Source: a virus
IMG/VR virus record: IMGVR_UViG_3300036944_000085
Coordinates: 1-33,057 of that record
Reading direction: 5' to 3' (one strand)
Length of the DNA: 33,057 nucleotides
The notes under the pieces were generated by a model, which saw only the letters and a list, made by a program, of their open reading frames with translations, made no database searches and was not told the DNA's origin. Shown piece by piece: positions 19,397-27,582 of the stretch (positions are counted from its first letter, which is position 1; each line of letters opens with the position of its first letter). The position numbers and the translations under genes are program-made.

Positions 19397-20341
19397 ATGG
19401 CAACCTACCAAACCTACACGGCCATCGGCCTGCGTGAAGACCTCTCTGACGTTATCTATAACATCAGCCCCACCGACACTCCTTTCATGTCTTCCATTGG
19501 CAAGACTAAGGCAACTGCAACTTACCATGAGTGGCAGACTGACTCCTTGGACGCTGCTGCTTTGGGTGGCGCTGTTGAAGGTGCTGATGCCTCGACCATC
19601 ACAGCATCGCCAACAACCCGTATCGGTAACCGCACTCAGATTTTCACTAAGGCTGTTGCTGTTGCTGGCACTTTGGAAGCAGTTGACAAAGCTGGCCGTA
19701 AGTCTGAAAAGGCTTACCAGTTGGCTAAAGTGTCTGCTGAACTGAAGCGCAACATCGAACTGACTCTGTTGTCCAACCAAGTGGCTGCTACTGGTAACTC
19801 CAGCACTGCTCGCACTTTGGGCGGTCTGCAAGCATGGCTGAACACCAACTATGATGGCGGCACTTCTGGTGTTGCTGGTTCTGGCGGTACTACTGCCCGT
19901 ACAGACGGTACTGACCGCACTTTCACAGAAACTATTCTGAAGACTGTGGTTGCTGAAGTTTATACCGCTGGCGGTACACCAAAAGTGCTGATGGTCAACC
20001 CTGCCCACAAGCAACTGGTGTCGGCTTTCGCTGGTATCGCTGCACAGCGTTACATGGCTCCTTCCAATGAGCCAACCACCATCATCGGCGCTGCTGATGT
20101 GTACATGAGCGATTTCGGCACTATCTCGGTTGTGCCTAACCGCTTTATGAACAGCACTAACGCTGGTGACGAAACAGCCTTCTTGGTTGATCCTGACATG
20201 GCTGCTGTGGCTTACCTGCGTCCTTTCGAAACCATTGAGTTGGCTAAGACTGGCGACAGCGAGAAGACCCAACTGTTGGCCGAATTGACCTTGGAAGTGA
20301 AGAACCAAGCTGCTCACGGCATTATTGCTGACTTGAGCTGA
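19397..20341 (+). CDS. Major capsid protein (DUF5309, SU10-like)
   Basis: A 314-residue HK97-fold protein. The start TYTAIGLREDLSDVIYNISPTDTPFMSSIGK, then THEW-like YHEWQTDSLDA, and RIGNRTQIFTKAVAVAGTLEAVDKAG match the DUF5309/SU10 major capsid family, and later PKVLMVNPAHKQLVSAF with the ending VKNQAAHGIIADL fit too. GGAG precedes the ATG and a strong terminator follows. Codon use is strongly biased to GCT, CTG and AAG, as expected for a highly expressed gene. Confidence 0.93.
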   Translation: MATYQTYTAIGLREDLSDVIYNISPTDTPFMSSIGKTKATATYHEWQTDSLDAAALGGAVEGADASTITASPTTRIGNRTQIFTKAVAVAGTLEAVDKAGRKSEKAYQLAKVSAELKRNIELTLLSNQVAATGNSSTARTLGGLQAWLNTNYDGGTSGVAGSGGTTARTDGTDRTFTETILKTVVAEVYTAGGTPKVLMVNPAHKQLVSAFAGIAAQRYMAPSNEPTTIIGAADVYMSDFGTISVVPNRFMNSTNAGDETAFLVDPDMAAVAYLRPFETIELAKTGDSEKTQLLAELTLEVKNQAAHGIIADLS

Positions 20342-20357
20342 TCTAACGTAAGTTAGC

Positions 20358-20396
20358 CAAAAGCCTCCCTTGGGAAACCTTGGGGGGCTTTTTTAT
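20358..20396 (+). terminator. Strong rho-independent terminator after capsid gene
   Basis: A nine-base stem, 20361-20369 (AAGCCTCCC) with 20382-20390 (GGGGGGCTT, one G-T pair), followed by TTTTTTATTTAA. It sits 20 bases after the capsid stop, limiting readthrough into the tail genes. Confidence 0.85.
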
Positions 20397-20408
20397 TTAA
20401 CACGCCAA

Positions 20409-20417
20409 TGCTAGAAT
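20409..20417 (+). promoter_or_regulatory. Candidate extended -10 promoter
   Basis: TGCTAGAAT, a TGn-TAGAAT extended -10 box, lies eight bases before the ATG at 20425, just after the terminator. No -35 is seen. If used, the transcript has an almost absent leader. Confidence 0.35.
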
Positions 20418-20424
20418 TGCAATC

Positions 20425-20736
20425 ATGGAAAACCCTACATTTCGCAAATCTGTTGCACACGCTGATGGTGACGGTGGTTTGATTATTCAAACTGCTCAAG
20501 ATGTATCGGCAATCATTGAGCGCAACAAGCAAGAATTCAACAGCTATGACGAACGGGCCAAGTGGTCTGATGATGTTTATGGCAACAAAGTGGCTTCAAT
20601 CCCACTGACTGCAATTGATGAGTTGAACAAGCAAGGCATCATGCGTGGTTTCCATGTGCTGGATGACGCTCGATTTGCGATGTGGTTGAACGACCCGATG
20701 AACAGGGCTTGGCGCACTCGTCCGGGGAGAATCTGA
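20425..20736 (+). CDS. Hypothetical protein following capsid (103 aa)
   Basis: A 103-residue protein. PTFRKSVAHADGDGGLIIQTAQDVSAIIERNKQEFNSYDER and VASIPLTAIDELNKQGIMRGFHVLDDARFAMWLNDP are phrases common to a small protein just after the capsid in SU10/P22-like phages. It probably binds the head (cement or connector), but this is not shown. The homing endonuclease begins at its stop codon (TGATG). Confidence 0.8.
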   Translation: MENPTFRKSVAHADGDGGLIIQTAQDVSAIIERNKQEFNSYDERAKWSDDVYGNKVASIPLTAIDELNKQGIMRGFHVLDDARFAMWLNDPMNRAWRTRPGRI

Positions 20737-21215
20737 TGGCTAGACCAAGAATTCCATTTGATGTTCTGTACGAAAAGTATGCCGTTCCAATTCCTTTTTG
20801 TGGGTGCAGAATTTGGATTGGCTCATTAAATTTAGGCGGGTACGGTCGTCTTTCTGAAGGTAGAGAAAAAACAATAAGCGCCCACAAAAAATCATACGAG
20901 CATTTTGTGGCTAAAGTTCCTGATGGTATGGTTGTAATGCACGACTGTGATATTCCTTCTTGTGTAAATCCAAACCATCTTAGAATTGGCAGTACGTTAG
21001 ACAACGTGCAAGACAAAGTTGAAAAGAACAGGCAAGCCAAAGGCGTGTCTCACGGCAAATCTAAACTTACCAACGAGCAAGTACGAAGGGCAAAATTTGG
21101 CGGCGAAAACTTAAAAAATCTTGCTGTTGAGTTTGGGTGCTCTAAAATTGCTTTAAACCAGATACGAAGCGGTCGATACTGGAAGCACATCACGCAAGAT
21201 TCGGGAGTAATCTAA
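20736..21215 (+). CDS. Free-standing HNH homing endonuclease
   Basis: A 159-residue protein. FCGCRIWIGS, ISAHKKSYEHF, MVVMHDCDIPSCVNPNHL and TLDNVQDKVEKNR form an HNH_3 nuclease: the catalytic H69, N80 and H81 are in place, and C71 and C76 are likely zinc ligands. HGKSKLTNEQVRRAKFGG and the end GCSKIALNQIRSGRYWKHI resemble DNA-recognition modules of phage homing enzymes. The ATG overlaps the previous stop and the next gene follows at once, so insertion left the operon intact. It is AT-richer than its neighbours. It spreads by cutting sister phage genomes lacking it. Confidence 0.9.
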   Translation: MARPRIPFDVLYEKYAVPIPFCGCRIWIGSLNLGGYGRLSEGREKTISAHKKSYEHFVAKVPDGMVVMHDCDIPSCVNPNHLRIGSTLDNVQDKVEKNRQAKGVSHGKSKLTNEQVRRAKFGGENLKNLAVEFGCSKIALNQIRSGRYWKHITQDSGVI

Positions 21216-21833
21216 ATGAGCTTTACAAGTTACTCTGATTTGCAAACGACCATCGCTGGTTATCTTGCCCGTACAGACCTGACAACACAGATTCCAGACT
21301 TCATTCGTTTGGCTGAATTGCGTTTGCGCCGTGATCTGCGTATTCGTCAGATGCTCAAGTCTGTCACAACGGCAACTGAAGCCAATGACAATACAGTTGA
21401 ACTGCCAAGCGACTTTCTTGAGGTGCGTGACTTTGTAGTGGTGGGCAATCCTGTTCGCCCATTGAACTATTACAGCCCATCGGCCTTCAATCGAAACACC
21501 CGCACATGGGAGATTGGCAAGCCTGTTGATTACACAGTGCTGGCTAATGACTTTCAGTTGGCTCCTGTTCCAGACGCTGTATATACATTGAAGATGTTTT
21601 ACTTTGCTGCGCCAACATTCTTGAGCGACACAAACACCAGTAACGCTTTCTTGGCTAACACCCCTGATGCGCTGCTGTATGGCGCTTTGCTGGAAGCAGC
21701 CCCGTACCTTATGGATGACGCACGAATCAACACATGGGGAACTATGTTTGATCGCGCAATGTCATCTATCACACGCTCTGATGAACAAGGTCAGTATTCA
21801 GGCGTACCCCTTGTAATCCAAACAACCTTGTGA
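21216..21833 (+). CDS. SU10-type head-tail adaptor protein
   Basis: A 205-residue protein starting SYSDLQTTIAGYLARTDLTTQIPDFIRLAELRLRRDLRIR, the pattern of phage adaptor proteins in SU10-like podoviruses that bind the portal and start the tail. Later phrases VELPSDFLEVRDF and TPDALLYGALLEAAPYL also match. It begins immediately after the endonuclease stop. In uninterrupted relatives I would expect it to follow the 103-residue gene directly. Confidence 0.88.
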   Translation: MSFTSYSDLQTTIAGYLARTDLTTQIPDFIRLAELRLRRDLRIRQMLKSVTTATEANDNTVELPSDFLEVRDFVVVGNPVRPLNYYSPSAFNRNTRTWEIGKPVDYTVLANDFQLAPVPDAVYTLKMFYFAAPTFLSDTNTSNAFLANTPDALLYGALLEAAPYLMDDARINTWGTMFDRAMSSITRSDEQGQYSGVPLVIQTTL

Positions 21834-21841
21834 GGTAAATC

Positions 21842-22228
21842 ATGGCTGAAATGTCAAACTACTTGGAGAACGCACTCATTAATGCGACTCTCCGCAACAC
21901 TTCTTACACAACTCCAACGACTGTGTATCTTGGTCTGTATACCAGCGATCCAACAGATGCAGACACTGGCACTGAAGTAACTGGCAACGGTTATGCTCGT
22001 CAGTCCATCACCTTTGGTGCGCCATCTGACGGTGTGTCTACCAACAGTGCTGCAATTGAATTCCCTCAAGCCACTGGCTCTTGGGGAACTGTTGCTTACA
22101 TCGGTATTCGTGACGCTTCCACCTCTGGCAACTTGCTTTTCCACACTGCATTGGATGCGTCTAAAGCAATTGCGACTGGTGACGTTTTCCGCATTGCTAT
22201 TGGCTCTCTTAGCGTTGCCTTTGCATAA
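21842..22228 (+). CDS. Beta-rich phage virion protein (tail-fibre-like)
   Basis: A 128-residue protein. MSNYLENALINATLRNTSYTTPTTVYLGLYTSDPTDADTGTEV, GYARQSITFG and WGTVAYIGIRDA match a widely spread phage family usually labelled tail fibre protein or structural protein. It is all-beta and probably trimeric. Exact location in the virion is not known. The next gene begins at the last base of its stop codon. Confidence 0.8.
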   Translation: MAEMSNYLENALINATLRNTSYTTPTTVYLGLYTSDPTDADTGTEVTGNGYARQSITFGAPSDGVSTNSAAIEFPQATGSWGTVAYIGIRDASTSGNLLFHTALDASKAIATGDVFRIAIGSLSVAFA

Positions 22229-23115
22229 TGGCTGACTTGCTTCCACCGTGGACGATAGATAGTCTTGACCAGCTAAAGGCTAGTCTTGACGATCTGACGC
22301 TCACGCTGGATAGCGAACTCTACATCACATCGGTTACTCGGTGGGATGCTTACGGCACTGTTAACGCATCTGCAAGCGTTTCTGCACAAGCAATCAATGT
22401 GCGGACAGCAAATGCCTCTGTAACGGCTACTGGAACGGCAACGGCTGCTGCTATTCGGGTGCAGTATGGCGCTGCAAGCGTATCTGCTTCTGCATCTGTA
22501 GTTGCTGACGCTACACGGGTCCAGTTTGCCAATGCCAGCGTTACGGCAAATGCTGCTGTATCTGCTGAAGCCATCCGGGTTAGGTACTTTGCTGGAAGCG
22601 TTGATGCAACTGCAACTTGCGTGGCAAATGCTACTCGGGTGCGGTTTGGTGATGCGGCTGTTACTTGCACTGCTGAAGTTGAGGCGCTTGGCGGTATTGT
22701 TGCTAATGGTGCTGCCTCTGTGTCTGCTGTGGCAACGGTTTCTGCTGATGCGATTCGCATAAGGACTGCTGCTGGCGCTATAACTGGCACAGGCACTGTC
22801 TCGGCATTGGGCGGCATCATTGCTGATGGGGCTGCATCTGTTGAGTGCTTTGCGGATGTTCTTGCTTCTGCCAGTGCAATTTATGCTGGCATTGGTTCGT
22901 TTGTGTGTGATGCAAGCGTTTCTGCAAGTGCAAGCAATGGTAGCGATTGGATCATTGTTCCTGATTCGGAGAACACTTGGACAACAGATTCAAGCAATTC
23001 AAACACTTGGACTGAAATCAGCGTATCAGACAATACATGGGAAGATGTTGCAGCATCAAGCAACACTTGGACTCAGGCATCAAACGGGAATAACTCATGG
23101 CAACTACAAAATTAA
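22228..23115 (+). CDS. Repeat-rich tail protein
   Basis: A 295-residue protein. Residues 11-32 carry a DSLDQLKASLDDLTLTLDS module, 36-235 are ten exact 20-residue repeats, and 240-295 have five WT motifs spaced ten residues apart. The alternation of small residues with valine, serine and an R/Y marker fits a beta-solenoid or stacked beta fibre. It lies between a fibre-like gene and the beta-propeller gene, so a tail or fibre role is likely. Such proteins evolve by repeat gain and loss. Confidence 0.7.
   Translation: MADLLPPWTIDSLDQLKASLDDLTLTLDSELYITSVTRWDAYGTVNASASVSAQAINVRTANASVTATGTATAAAIRVQYGAASVSASASVVADATRVQFANASVTANAAVSAEAIRVRYFAGSVDATATCVANATRVRFGDAAVTCTAEVEALGGIVANGAASVSAVATVSADAIRIRTAAGAITGTGTVSALGGIIADGAASVECFADVLASASAIYAGIGSFVCDASVSASASNGSDWIIVPDSENTWTTDSSNSNTWTEISVSDNTWEDVAASSNTWTQASNGNNSWQLQN
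22333..22932 (+). repeat. Ten tandem 60-bp (20-residue) coding repeats
   Basis: Units begin at residues 36, 56, 76 and so on to 216, each 20 residues, with consensus (I/T)RV(Q/R)(Y/F)xxASVxAxAxVxAxA. There are no insertions or deletions between units. DNA-level similarity is partial, so the array is old enough to have diverged. Confidence 0.85.
22951..23112 (+). repeat. NTW decapeptide repeats
   Basis: NTW or NSW recurs with tryptophan at residues 251, 261, 271, 281 and 291, an exact ten-residue period, within S/N-rich text. This is half the period of the upstream array, so both may be turns of one fold. Confidence 0.8.
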
Positions 23116-24545
23116 CTTTTGGCGAATGGATGCCAGATCAGCCCGGAATCTCTGGTGCTTTGACTGATGCCAAGAATTTGGTTTCTCAGGCTATTGGTTA
23201 CGGTCCGCTGCCAACTGCTGCGACATTCTCTGCTGCTGCTTCTGAAAACCTGACAACGCTTGTTGCTGGTAAGACTCCAGCCAACACCACAAAGCTGTTT
23301 GCTGCTGGCTCCACAAAGATTTTTGAGGTGTCTGGTGTTGGTGTTGTGACAGATGTTTCCAAGTCTGGTGGGTATACACCTAACGCATCTTCTGACAGAT
23401 TCAGGTTTACTCAGTTTGGCAATGTGATTATTGGCACAAACTTCAGTGACCCGATGCAAGCCTACACATTGGGAACATCAACAGCATTTGCTGACCTTGC
23501 TGCTTCTGCTCCTGTTTGCCGATTTGTTACGGTTGTTCGTGACTTTGTTGTCACTGCCTTTACAAGCGAATCAAGCACAACATACCCTGCCCGTGTTCGC
23601 TGGTCTGGTATCAATGATGAAACAACATGGGGTACAAGCCAAGTCACACAAGCTGATTTCCAAGACATTGCTGATGGCGGTCAGATTGTCGGGATTCGTG
23701 GCGGTGAGTTTGGCTTGGTGTTCTTGGAAAAAGGCATTTCCCGCATGAGTTATGTGGGTACGCCTTTCATCTTCCAGTTTGACAACATCTCGCGTGGCAA
23801 GGGCTGCATTGCTGCTGGCTCGATTGCACAGCTTCAAGGTGTCAGCTTCTTCTTGTCTGACGATGGCTTTTATATGTGTGATGGTCAACAGATTGTGCCG
23901 ATTGGTGCTGAAAAGGTTGACCGCTGGTTCTTTGCAAACGCTGATGAAAGCGCCTTTGCGACAATGAGTGCTGCTGTTGACCCTGTTCGCAAGCTAATCA
24001 TTTGGAACTTCAAGACCACATTTGCACAACGTCAACTCATCATTTACAACTTCAAAACACAAAAGTGGACCTACGGGGATGCTGGCGCTGATTACATCTC
24101 TGATGCGTCTACTGCTGCAACAACGCTTGAGAACTTGGATTCCATTTCTTCTAGCATTGACGCTTTGACTGTAAGCCTAGACTCCATCTTGTATATGGGC
24201 GGCAAGTATTTCCTTGGCGGGACGAATGGCGCTTATGTTGTGACATACAACGGTCAGCCAGCCACAGGCCAACTGATTACAGGCGATTTGAACGCTGGTG
24301 GGCGCTCGGTGGTGACATTGGCTAGGCCGCAGGTAGATAACGGCTCTGCGACTGTTTCTGTGGCTTCTAGGACGCTTCTGAGTCAAGAGCCATCGTTTGG
24401 TTCTCAGGTTGCTGCTGATTCTGACAACCGTGTGTCTTTGCGCTCAAACGGGAATTACCATCGGTTTAAGGTTGTGCCTACTGGTGATAATTGGTCAACT
24501 GCTGTTGCTTTGGACATTGATTTGTCTGGACAAGGAACACGCTAA
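23097..24545 (+). CDS. Beta-propeller tail protein (P22 gp10-like)
   Basis: A 482-residue protein. Phrases PARVRWSGINDETTWGTSQVTQADFQDI, GGQIVGIRGGEFGLVFLEKGISRMSYVGTPFIFQFD and FFLSDDGFYMCDGQQIVPIGAEKVDRWFF are typical of the head-closure/DNA-stabilisation propeller proteins of SU10- and P22-like phages. About residues 345-368 contain ENLDSISSSIDALTVSLDS, similar to the start of the previous gene. It overlaps the upstream gene by 19 bases. Role: seals the portal after packaging, by family inference. Confidence 0.78.
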   Translation: MATTKLTFGEWMPDQPGISGALTDAKNLVSQAIGYGPLPTAATFSAAASENLTTLVAGKTPANTTKLFAAGSTKIFEVSGVGVVTDVSKSGGYTPNASSDRFRFTQFGNVIIGTNFSDPMQAYTLGTSTAFADLAASAPVCRFVTVVRDFVVTAFTSESSTTYPARVRWSGINDETTWGTSQVTQADFQDIADGGQIVGIRGGEFGLVFLEKGISRMSYVGTPFIFQFDNISRGKGCIAAGSIAQLQGVSFFLSDDGFYMCDGQQIVPIGAEKVDRWFFANADESAFATMSAAVDPVRKLIIWNFKTTFAQRQLIIYNFKTQKWTYGDAGADYISDASTAATTLENLDSISSSIDALTVSLDSILYMGGKYFLGGTNGAYVVTYNGQPATGQLITGDLNAGGRSVVTLARPQVDNGSATVSVASRTLLSQEPSFGSQVAADSDNRVSLRSNGNYHRFKVVPTGDNWSTAVALDIDLSGQGTR

Positions 24546-25348
24546 TGGCAACGATGTTCAGAACACTGCCGCCGTTTGGTCAAGACCCTCGGGCTGTTGC
24601 TGAGATTGTCAACGGCATTATGAATGGCAAGACCAACAACACAGGGACAATCACCCTTGCCACTGGAAACGCCACAACCACAACGCTTTATGATGAGCGA
24701 ATCAGCCCTGATAGCAAGATCATTCTGATTCCATTCTCTACTGCTGCGTTTACTGATTCAACGCCATACGGTGCTTTTCAAGATTCCACTGACCAGACTG
24801 CGGCATCTACAACCACTGCTTACCCTGTCAAATTCAATACGACTGATTTTGCTCTTGGGATTAGCATTGCAAGTGACAGCCGCATCACTGTGAAAAGCTA
24901 CGGCATTTACAACGTGCAATTTAGTTTGCAATTTGTAAACAGTGACACACAGATTCACGATGCTGATGTTTGGTTTCGCAAGAATGGAACAAATATTGCT
25001 AACTCAAACAGCCGTTTTTCTGTGCCAAACAGTCATGGTGGTGTTTCTGGTCACACGATTGCGGCCCTTAACTTTTGGGTTGAGTTAAGCGCAAACGACT
25101 ATGTTGAGATCGTGTGGTGTGCTAGTAACACAGCGGTTTCAATAGAGCAACTTCCAACAGCATCAAGTCCAACAAGGCCAGCAACACCATCGGCTATTGT
25201 GACTGTCAGTTTTGCATCATCAAACGGCACAAACGCTGCTGGTGATTATTCTGTGTATGCAAGCGCACAAACCAAGGGTTCGGCAACGCTAACGCACTTT
25301 GCAAATTCAGCGGCTAACAAGACATATGCGTATGTTGTCATTGGCTAA
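24545..25348 (+). CDS. Tail protein with C1q/jelly-roll-like domain
   Basis: A 267-residue protein. The N-terminus (FRTLPPFGQDPRAVAEIVNGIMNGKTNNTGTITLATGNATTTT) is a phrase common in phage tail genes. From about residue 115, GIYNVQFSLQFVNSD, DVWFRKNGTNIANS and HTIAALNFWVELSANDYVEIVWCASN form the ten-strand pattern of C1q/TNF-like domains, which often bind cell surfaces. It starts at the last base of the previous stop codon. A role at the tail tip or in receptor binding is inferred. Confidence 0.75.
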   Translation: MATMFRTLPPFGQDPRAVAEIVNGIMNGKTNNTGTITLATGNATTTTLYDERISPDSKIILIPFSTAAFTDSTPYGAFQDSTDQTAASTTTAYPVKFNTTDFALGISIASDSRITVKSYGIYNVQFSLQFVNSDTQIHDADVWFRKNGTNIANSNSRFSVPNSHGGVSGHTIAALNFWVELSANDYVEIVWCASNTAVSIEQLPTASSPTRPATPSAIVTVSFASSNGTNAAGDYSVYASAQTKGSATLTHFANSAANKTYAYVVIG

Positions 25349-25354
25349 AGTGTA

Positions 25355-25391
25355 TATAATCGGTTCCATCGGATCACCCGTCATGGAATCC
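25355..25391 (+). promoter_or_regulatory. Promoter and leader hairpin before virion genes
   Basis: TATAAT at 25355-25360 is a perfect -10; the best -35 (TTGTCA at 25335-25340) is only 14 bases away. Just downstream, TTCCATCGG (25364-25372) can pair with CCG and ATGGAA (25378-25380, 25383-25388) with a two-base bulge, giving a stable leader stem. An AGGAG ribosome site follows it before the ATG at 25412. Confidence 0.5.
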
Positions 25392-25411
25392 CAAACTTTT
25401 AGGAGTTAAAC

Positions 25412-26308
25412 ATGGCGGTCACTACCACCACACAAATTGATCCAACAATCCAGCCATTTCTGAGCTATGGATTGGGCGAGGCACAGCGTCTGTATCAGGC
25501 TGGTGGCCCTCAATACTACCCCGGCCAAACCTATGTTGCCCCATCTCAGACCACTCAAACTGGTCTGCAAGCATTGGAACAACGTGCCATGCAGGGTAGC
25601 CCTCTGATTGCTCAAGCACAGCAACAGATTCAAAACACCATTGGCGGCAACTACCTGAGTGGCAATCCATTCTTTCAAGGTGCGTTTGCCCCGGCTGCTC
25701 AAGCTGCAACACAGCAGTTTCAGACTGCTATTGGTGACATTGGCTCTGCTGCTTCTAAGGCTGGTCGATACGGCTCTGGCGCAATGGGTACGCTGCAAGA
25801 CCGCGCTTCTGGTCAACTTGCCCAACAACTGAGCAACACCGCTGGTCAACTGGCTTATCAGAACTACGCTGATGAACGTGGTCGCCAACAGGCCGCGACT
25901 ATGGCTGCACCCGGAATGGCTCAAGCTGACTACCAAGACATCCAGAACTTGCTGGCTGCTGGTCAAGCCCGTGAAGGCTACACAGGTCAACAGCTTCAGT
26001 CTGACATTGCACGATTCAACTTTGGGCAACAAGCGCCACAGCAGAACTTGGCAACATTCTTGTCTAGTGTGTACGGCAACCCAATGGCAACATTGAAGGG
26101 TACAACGCAAAGCGGATCGTCTGACACTTCAACCTTGCAAAACTTGCTTGGCACTGCTGCAACTGTTGGCGGTTTGTATAAGAATCTTGGCGGCACTAAA
26201 GGACTTAGCGACATTGGTGGCTGGCTAGGTAGCTTTGGCTCACCCGCTGTTGTTGACCCTTATGCTGGTCTTTCACAGTTTGATTATGCTGTTCTTAGTG
26301 GGTTTTAA
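25412..26308 (+). CDS. Internal virion or tail-tip protein
   Basis: A 298-residue protein rich in Q, A and G. Phrases IDPTIQPFLSYGLGEAQRLYQAGGPQYYPGQTYV, NTIGGNYLSGNPFF and SDIARFNFGQQAPQQNLATFLSSVYG recur in podovirus proteins that follow the tail genes. Composition and neighbours suggest a DNA-ejection or inner virion protein. It has its own promoter and a strong ribosome site, so it may start a separately transcribed unit. Confidence 0.75.
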   Translation: MAVTTTTQIDPTIQPFLSYGLGEAQRLYQAGGPQYYPGQTYVAPSQTTQTGLQALEQRAMQGSPLIAQAQQQIQNTIGGNYLSGNPFFQGAFAPAAQAATQQFQTAIGDIGSAASKAGRYGSGAMGTLQDRASGQLAQQLSNTAGQLAYQNYADERGRQQAATMAAPGMAQADYQDIQNLLAAGQAREGYTGQQLQSDIARFNFGQQAPQQNLATFLSSVYGNPMATLKGTTQSGSSDTSTLQNLLGTAATVGGLYKNLGGTKGLSDIGGWLGSFGSPAVVDPYAGLSQFDYAVLSGF

Positions 26309-26310
26309 TT

Positions 26311-27582
26311 ATGGCTGGATTACTTGACATTTTCGGCACTGGTGGCACTCAGACTCTTGGCCTGTTGGGTATGAGTCCAGAGGACATTCAGCGCAACCGT
26401 GATGATGCACAAGCACAAGCCTTGTATGGCTTGGCTGCTCGATTGTTCCAAGGTGGCAACACTGGCGCATCAATCGCTGAAGGCTTGCAACAAGGCCAGA
26501 AGCTGTATTCGTCTGCAATGCAAAACCAACTGCAAGAGCAATTGCAGGGCTTCCAGATGAAAGATTTGCTGGAAAAGCGCAAGCGTGAACAAGATGCTGA
26601 AGCCCGTCAAGCACTGGCAAACCGACTCTTGCCTAACTTGATGCAACCCGGACAAGCTGCAATCCCTGCACAGATGGTTGAGGAGGATGGCCGCTACATT
26701 GGTGAAACACCTGCTGTTGCTGCTCAGACTGGTGCAATCAACCAAGACGTTTTGAGAGTGTTGCGTTCTTCACCTGAAGGCCGTAAAGCGCTAAATGACT
26801 TCACATCTTTTGAAAAATCATTGCGTCCTGAGTACAAAGAAGTTGGCGGTATGCTGTATGAGATTCCAACTTTTGGCGGTGAAATCAAACAAGTTGCTGG
26901 TACAAAGAAGCGCGATACAGTGACTGTTGGCAATGTGGTTCTTGATAAAGACACCATGCAAGTTCTTTACACAGCGCCAGAGGCTCCGGCTAGTTCTGTG
27001 AAGGAATTTCAAGATTTCATGAAGTTGTCTCCACAAGAGAAAAAATCTTATCTTCAATTACAAGAAAACAAGCGTCCAGTAACAAACGTAAATATGCCCG
27101 GAGAAGGTGAGCGCAAAGCTGCAACGCTTGCAAGCCGTTTGAATTTCAGTGTTGGTCAAATGAATGAAGCAATTGGACTTGATCCAAATGCTGCAATGCC
27201 AAATACTGCCGCAGAAATTGCGCGTTTTGTATCTCGTACAGACTTTTTGCCAAACAAGCTAAATTCTGCTCAACGCCAAGTTGTTGAAGCCGCGCAAGAA
27301 GATGTGCTTGATGCTGCATTGACATTGGGTACTGGTGCGGCTTATAGCCGAGAACAGTTGGCAGGATATAAAAAATCATACTTCCCACAAGTTGGAGATG
27401 AGCCAGAAACAGTAAAAACAAAACAGGCTCGTCTGATGAACTTGTTGAAATCTGCTGAAGTTGCTTCTGGTCGTGCTGTGAGTCAAGTTACAGCGCCAAT
27501 TCCAAGACCTGCAACGCTTGTTGGATTGCCATCGGCTAGTGCCATTGATGCGGAAATTGAACGCAGAAAGGTAAATCGGTAA
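26311..27582 (+). CDS. Internal virion protein (ejection-type)
   Basis: A 423-residue protein, no signal peptide. The helical, glutamine-rich N-terminal third (AQALYGLAARLFQGGNTGASIAEGLQQGQKLYSSAM) is characteristic of phage internal virion proteins. The later part (NLKLNSAQRQ..., ARLMNLLKSAEVASGRAV) is helical too. It lies two bases after the previous gene. Likely injected with DNA, by analogy with other podoviruses. Confidence 0.75.
   Translation: MAGLLDIFGTGGTQTLGLLGMSPEDIQRNRDDAQAQALYGLAARLFQGGNTGASIAEGLQQGQKLYSSAMQNQLQEQLQGFQMKDLLEKRKREQDAEARQALANRLLPNLMQPGQAAIPAQMVEEDGRYIGETPAVAAQTGAINQDVLRVLRSSPEGRKALNDFTSFEKSLRPEYKEVGGMLYEIPTFGGEIKQVAGTKKRDTVTVGNVVLDKDTMQVLYTAPEAPASSVKEFQDFMKLSPQEKKSYLQLQENKRPVTNVNMPGEGERKAATLASRLNFSVGQMNEAIGLDPNAAMPNTAAEIARFVSRTDFLPNKLNSAQRQVVEAAQEDVLDAALTLGTGAAYSREQLAGYKKSYFPQVGDEPETVKTKQARLMNLLKSAEVASGRAVSQVTAPIPRPATLVGLPSASAIDAEIERRKVNR

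Noticed and set aside
19391-20317. A 308-codon minus-strand frame opposite the whole capsid gene
   Set aside because: It is a shadow of the strong codon bias of the capsid gene, has no ribosome site or plausible composition, and runs against the operon.
25406-26110. A 234-codon minus-strand frame
   Set aside because: Antisense shadow of the internal virion gene, with unnatural cysteine and leucine content.
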